Shown in pieces: positions 52,503 through 55,936 of a stretch of DNA of 55,936 nt. The position numbers and the translations under genes were made by a program. Source of the DNA: Clostridia bacterium (GTDB lineage Bacteria; Bacillota; Clostridia; Christensenellales; Borkfalkiaceae); contig JAFWBT010000011.1 in the NCBI GenBank assembly GCA_017507005.1, positions 1 to 55,936 on the forward strand, written 5' to 3'. The notes beneath the pieces were generated by a model. It was not told the DNA's origin. It was given only the letters and a program-made list of their open reading frames with translations, and did not search any database. Each line of letters starts with the position of its first letter. The first letter of the stretch is position 1.

Positions 52503-55500
52503 ATGTCTTTATACAAGAAAGTGGACACGTCTTTAAATTTCGTGGAAAGAGAAAAACAAGTCGTGGAATACTGGAACGAAAAGAAAGTATTTGAAAAGAG
52601 TATGCAGGCGACGGAAGCAGGGGAAGAATTTTCCTTCTACGACGGTCCGCCTACGGCAAACGGTAAGCCGCATATCGGGCATATTTTAACGCGTGTTATG
52701 AAAGATATCGTGCCGCGTTATCAAACGATGAAAGGCAAGCACGTTTTGAGAAAAGCGGGCTGGGATACGCACGGTCTTCCCGTCGAGCTAGAAGTGGAGA
52801 AAAAGCTCGGTATGGAAAATAAAACGGAAATCGAAAACTACGGTATCGAGCCGTTTATTAAAGAGTGCAAACAATCCGTTTGGCAGTATTCTAACGAGTG
52901 GAAGAAAATGTCCGACCGCGTAGGGTACTGGTGCGATATGGACAATCCCTACGTCACCTATCACGACGATTATATCGAATCGGAGTGGTGGGCACTCAAA
53001 GAAATCCACAAGAAAGGCTTGCTGTATAAGGGACATAAAATCGTGCCTTATTGCCCCCGTTGCGGGACGGCGCTTTCCTCGCACGAGGTCGCGCAGGGCT
53101 ATAAGGACGTAAAACAGCTGACGGCGTTCGTAAAATTCAAGGTAAAGAACGCAGAGAATACCTATATTCTCGCTTGGACGACGACACCTTGGACGTTGCC
53201 TTCCAACGTCGCGCTTTGTATGAATCCGGAATTCGACTACGTTATGGTCGAAATGGCAGAGAGCGGCGAAAAATATATCCTTGCCGAGGGCTTGTTAAAG
53301 AGTGTGCTGGGCGAAGAGGGCTATACGGTGCTCTCCACCAAAAAGGGTAAGGATTACGAATACGTGGAATACGAATCGCTGTATCCTTTCGGCAAAGAAA
53401 AATTTAACTATCGCGAAAAATCCCATTACGTTACGTGCGATAATTACGTAACCCTTTCCGACGGTACGGGCGTCGTACACATTGCGCCTGCGTTCGGTGA
53501 GGACGACTATAAAGTGGGCAAGCGTTACAAGCTTCCCGTTGTGCAGCTCATCACGGAGGAGGGGAAATTCCCCGCGGGCTGTGGCGATTTCACGGGCGTT
53601 GGCGCGCAGGCGGCGGATCCGCTTGTCGTGAAAGACCTCAAAACGCGCGGTTTGCTCCTCAAAACGATGGAGTTTATGCACAACTATCCGTTCTGTTGGC
53701 GCTGTGATACGCCGCTCATCTATTACGCAAGATCGAGCTGGTTTATCAAGGTAACGGCAATCAAGGACAGATTGATTGAAACGAACCGTTCGGTAAACTG
53801 GATGCCCGACACGATTAAGGAAGGGCGTATGGGCAACTTCCTTGAAAACGTAATCGACTGGGGCTTGTCCCGTGACCGTTACTGGGGTACGCCCTTGCCC
53901 GTATGGGTATGCGAGGACTGCGGTGAAATCGACGTAATCGGTTCGCGTGCAGAGCTTGTGGAAAAATGCGGCGCGCCCAAGGATATCGAATTGCACCGTC
54001 CGTACTTGGACGACCTCACCTGCAAATGCGGCAAGTGCGGCGGCAAAATGCGCCGTACGCCCGAGGTTATCGACTGCTGGTTCGATTCCGGTTCAATGCC
54101 GTTCGCGCAGTATCATTATCCGTTCGAGAACAAAGAAACGTTTGAAAAGACTTTCCCTGCGGATTTCATTTCCGAGGCGGTCGACCAAACGCGCGGTTGG
54201 TTCTACACCCTGCTCGTAATTTCCACGTTGCTCTTTGACAAAGCGCCGTTTAGAAACTGTATCGTGCTCGGCCACGTCAACGACAAGAACGGTATTAAGA
54301 TGAGTAAGCATAAAGGCAACGTTGTCGATCCTTGGACGGTACTCGATAAGCAGGGTGCCGACGCCGTTCGCTGGTATTTCTACACCTCGTCCGCGCCTTG
54401 GTTGCCGTCGAGATTCTATCCCGAAGCAGTGAGCGAAGCGCAGAGAAAATATATGGGTACGCTGTGGAATACCTACGCGTTCTTCTGCTTGTATGCCGAT
54501 ATCGATAATTACGATCCCTCGAAATACGATTTGAAGACCTGCAAATTGTCCCTTATGGACAAATGGGTGCTTTCCAAGCTGAACACGTTGATTGATACGG
54601 TGGATAAGAAACTCGCCGTATACGACATTACGGACAGCGCGCGTGCTTTGCAGGATTTCTCGGATATTCTGTCCAACTGGTACGTACGCCGTGGCCGCGA
54701 TAGATATTGGGGCAGCGAAATGACGGAGGACAAAGCGGCGGCTTATACGACGTTGTGGCACGTGCTTGTGACGTTTTCAAAACTCACCGCGCCCTACACG
54801 CCGTTTATTGCAGAGGAAATGTATCTCAACCTCGTTCCCGCGTTCTTTAACGACGCGCCCGAATCGGTGCACCTTTGCGAATTTCCGAAATACGACGCGT
54901 CGATGGTGGACGAAGCACTCGAAAAGGGTATGGATACCGTACTCGACGTCGTGAACCTCGGCAGAGCGGCTCGTAACACGGGTAACGTGAAAAACCGTCA
55001 GCCGCTTTCGGAAATGTACGTCGTTACGGCGCGTGCCGATACTCTCGACGAGGGCTTGAAAGCGATTGCTTTGGACGAATTGAACATTAAGGAATACAAA
55101 TCGGCAGAGGACGCAGGCGAATTTATTTCGTACAAACTCAAACCCCAGCTCAAAACGCTCGGTCCTAAGTACGGCAAAAAGCTCGGCGCGATTTCGGCGT
55201 TCTTGGCAAGCTGTGACGCGCAAAAGGTGGTAGAGAGCGTAAGAAACGGCGGTACGTATACGTTGGATACGGATGCGGAAGTCGTTTTGACGGAAGAGGA
55301 TTTGCAAATCTTCACCGAGAGTAAGTCGGGCTTTATCTCCGCGAGCGACAAGGGCGTAACGGTGGCGTTGAATACGACGTTGACGGACGAACTTGTTATG
55401 GAGGGGATTGAGAGAGAACTCGTTTCCAAAGTGCAAGCAATGAGAAAAGAGGCTGATTATCAAATCACCGACCGTATATATATATATTATATAGCGGAAG

Positions 55501-55655
55501 GGAAATCGAAATCGGTGCTCGATCAAGGCGCGTTTGCCGAAGACGTGTTGGCGGTATCCGTGACGGAGGGCGCTGCTGAAAACGCTGACCTCGTAAAAGA
55601 AGTGGATATCAACGGCGAAAAGGTAACGTTGTATCTTGCCAAAGCGTCGAAATAA
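52503..55655 (+). CDS. ileS: Isoleucine-tRNA ligase, long (eukaryote-like, IleRS2) type
   Basis: A 1,050-residue class Ia synthetase. HIGH is at residues 57-60 (PHIGHIL), and the second signature is KMSKHKGN from Lys599, with His in place of the usual final Ser. The CP1 editing domain lies between (TTPWTLPSNVAL, and the GTGVVHIAPAFGEDD block). Zinc-type Cys motifs are seen at CPRCG (~187) and CEDCG/CKCGKCGG (~470-515). The anticodon-binding part begins near 680 (LSNWYVRRGRDRYWG). The length and the motifs resemble the IleRS2 group found in eukaryotes, Chlamydia and many Clostridia, some of which resist mupirocin. AAGGAG precedes the ATG. It is controlled by the upstream tRNA-Ile T-box. Confidence 0.94.
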   Translation: MSLYKKVDTSLNFVEREKQVVEYWNEKKVFEKSMQATEAGEEFSFYDGPPTANGKPHIGHILTRVMKDIVPRYQTMKGKHVLRKAGWDTHGLPVELEVEKKLGMENKTEIENYGIEPFIKECKQSVWQYSNEWKKMSDRVGYWCDMDNPYVTYHDDYIESEWWALKEIHKKGLLYKGHKIVPYCPRCGTALSSHEVAQGYKDVKQLTAFVKFKVKNAENTYILAWTTTPWTLPSNVALCMNPEFDYVMVEMAESGEKYILAEGLLKSVLGEEGYTVLSTKKGKDYEYVEYESLYPFGKEKFNYREKSHYVTCDNYVTLSDGTGVVHIAPAFGEDDYKVGKRYKLPVVQLITEEGKFPAGCGDFTGVGAQAADPLVVKDLKTRGLLLKTMEFMHNYPFCWRCDTPLIYYARSSWFIKVTAIKDRLIETNRSVNWMPDTIKEGRMGNFLENVIDWGLSRDRYWGTPLPVWVCEDCGEIDVIGSRAELVEKCGAPKDIELHRPYLDDLTCKCGKCGGKMRRTPEVIDCWFDSGSMPFAQYHYPFENKETFEKTFPADFISEAVDQTRGWFYTLLVISTLLFDKAPFRNCIVLGHVNDKNGIKMSKHKGNVVDPWTVLDKQGADAVRWYFYTSSAPWLPSRFYPEAVSEAQRKYMGTLWNTYAFFCLYADIDNYDPSKYDLKTCKLSLMDKWVLSKLNTLIDTVDKKLAVYDITDSARALQDFSDILSNWYVRRGRDRYWGSEMTEDKAAAYTTLWHVLVTFSKLTAPYTPFIAEEMYLNLVPAFFNDAPESVHLCEFPKYDASMVDEALEKGMDTVLDVVNLGRAARNTGNVKNRQPLSEMYVVTARADTLDEGLKAIALDELNIKEYKSAEDAGEFISYKLKPQLKTLGPKYGKKLGAISAFLASCDAQKVVESVRNGGTYTLDTDAEVVLTEEDLQIFTESKSGFISASDKGVTVALNTTLTDELVMEGIERELVSKVQAMRKEADYQITDRIYIYYIAEGKSKSVLDQGAFAEDVLAVSVTEGAAENADLVKEVDINGEKVTLYLAKASK

Positions 55656-55715
55656 CACGAAAAATAAAATTTTTCCACTTTTTTCAAATTTTTTCAAAAA
55701 ATAGCGAAAAAATAG

Positions 55716-55767
55716 TTGACAATGAAAAAATAAAGTGGTAAGATAGACAAGCTGTCAACGCGAGAGG
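55716..55767 (+). promoter_or_regulatory. Tandem promoter 1 with leader motif, probably of an rRNA operon
   Basis: TTGACA (55716-55721) and TAAGAT (55739-55744) with a 17-base spacer. The start region carries ACAAGCTGTC-aa-CGCGAGaGG (55747-55767), repeated after the second promoter. A/T-rich runs upstream resemble UP elements. Confidence 0.7.
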
Positions 55768-55846
55768 GTAAAAACCTCGAAAGAAAGCCAAGCAGAAAAA
55801 CTTTTAAAAAAAATTAAAAAAAATTCAAAAAAGTTTAAAAAAATGC

Positions 55847-55899
55847 TTGACAAGGGCGAAAGGTATATGGTATTATATACAAGCTGTCGCCGCGAGTGG
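55847..55899 (+). promoter_or_regulatory. Tandem promoter 2 with the same leader motif
   Basis: TTGACA (55847-55852) and TATTAT (55871-55876) with an 18-base spacer, preceded by long A-tracts. The leader repeats ACAAGCTGTC-gc-CGCGAGtGG (55879-55899), 132 bases after the first copy. Two strong promoters with duplicated leaders suggest a stable-RNA operon starting just beyond the window; the RNA itself is not in view. Confidence 0.65.
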
Positions 55900-55936
55900 C
55901 AGAACTGAGCAGGAGCTCAGGTAACCGAAGATTAAA

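Noticed and set aside
52364-52594. 76-codon frame spanning the gap before ileS
   Set aside because: It is the shifted frame of the DUF2500-like gene's tail running into the ileS start; Lys/Asn rich with no site for initiation.
55740-55936. A tRNA gene at the end of the window
   Set aside because: No acceptor stem, TTCGA-type T-loop or CCA-compatible end could be found; the hairpin-like GAGC/GCTC near 55907-55919 is too small.
1-55936. Mobile elements, CRISPR arrays or phage genes
   Set aside because: No transposase, integrase, terminal inverted repeats, spacer-repeat pattern or phage structural gene was seen. The repeated DNA is explained by LRR and InlB protein repeats and by the operators listed.

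Overview
The window looks like a chromosomal piece of a low-GC Gram-positive bacterium (Bacillota, class Clostridia; a gut lineage such as Christensenellales is my guess). The reasons are GGAGG-type ribosome binding sites, near-consensus TTGACA-N17-TATAAT promoters, Gram-positive lipoprotein signals, a tRNA-Ile T-box, a FeoA/FeoB/DtxR iron locus, and very large BspA-like leucine-rich-repeat surface proteins. There is no phage, insertion sequence or CRISPR array.

Region 1 (1-37,162) is a surface-protein and peptide-uptake island. Two giant lipoproteins (collagen-like plus LRR, and InlB-type repeats plus LRR) come first. A run of ten tightly spaced genes (8,628-37,092) follows: two subtilisin-family proteases of 2,764 and 2,501 residues, a small lipoprotein, an oligopeptide-binding lipoprotein broken by one extra G, the permeases OppB and OppC, the ATPases OppD and OppF, an 88-residue membrane protein, and a third subtilase. 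I infer a unit that digests protein outside the cell and imports the peptides. Two of the proteases share a C-terminal tail of a Lys-Lys-Gly-Cys-Gly motif, a hydrophobic span and a Lys tail, which may be an undescribed anchoring signal.

Region 2 (37,163-40,640) is iron uptake: feoA, feoB, a FeoB-associated Cys-rich protein and a short DtxR-family regulator. Five palindromic operators and two consensus promoters lie around feoA/feoB, with a strong hairpin and a 34-codon frame between the two promoters.

Region 3 (40,640-45,730) is a hexuronate operon: uronate isomerase, KDPG aldolase, a YitT-type membrane protein, a SASA-type esterase and 2-keto-3-deoxygluconate kinase. Region 4 (45,692-47,915) holds two paralogous lipoproteins and an XRE regulator, with two operators in a divergent promoter.

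Region 5 (47,940-55,936) is housekeeping: a minus-strand structured RNA (probably 6S RNA), an archaeal-type aspartyl-tRNA synthetase, a polysaccharide deacetylase, a tyrosine-phosphatase-like protein, then a tRNA-Ile T-box ahead of a DUF2500-like membrane protein and a long IleRS. The window ends in two tandem strong promoters with a duplicated leader motif, as expected just upstream of an rRNA operon.
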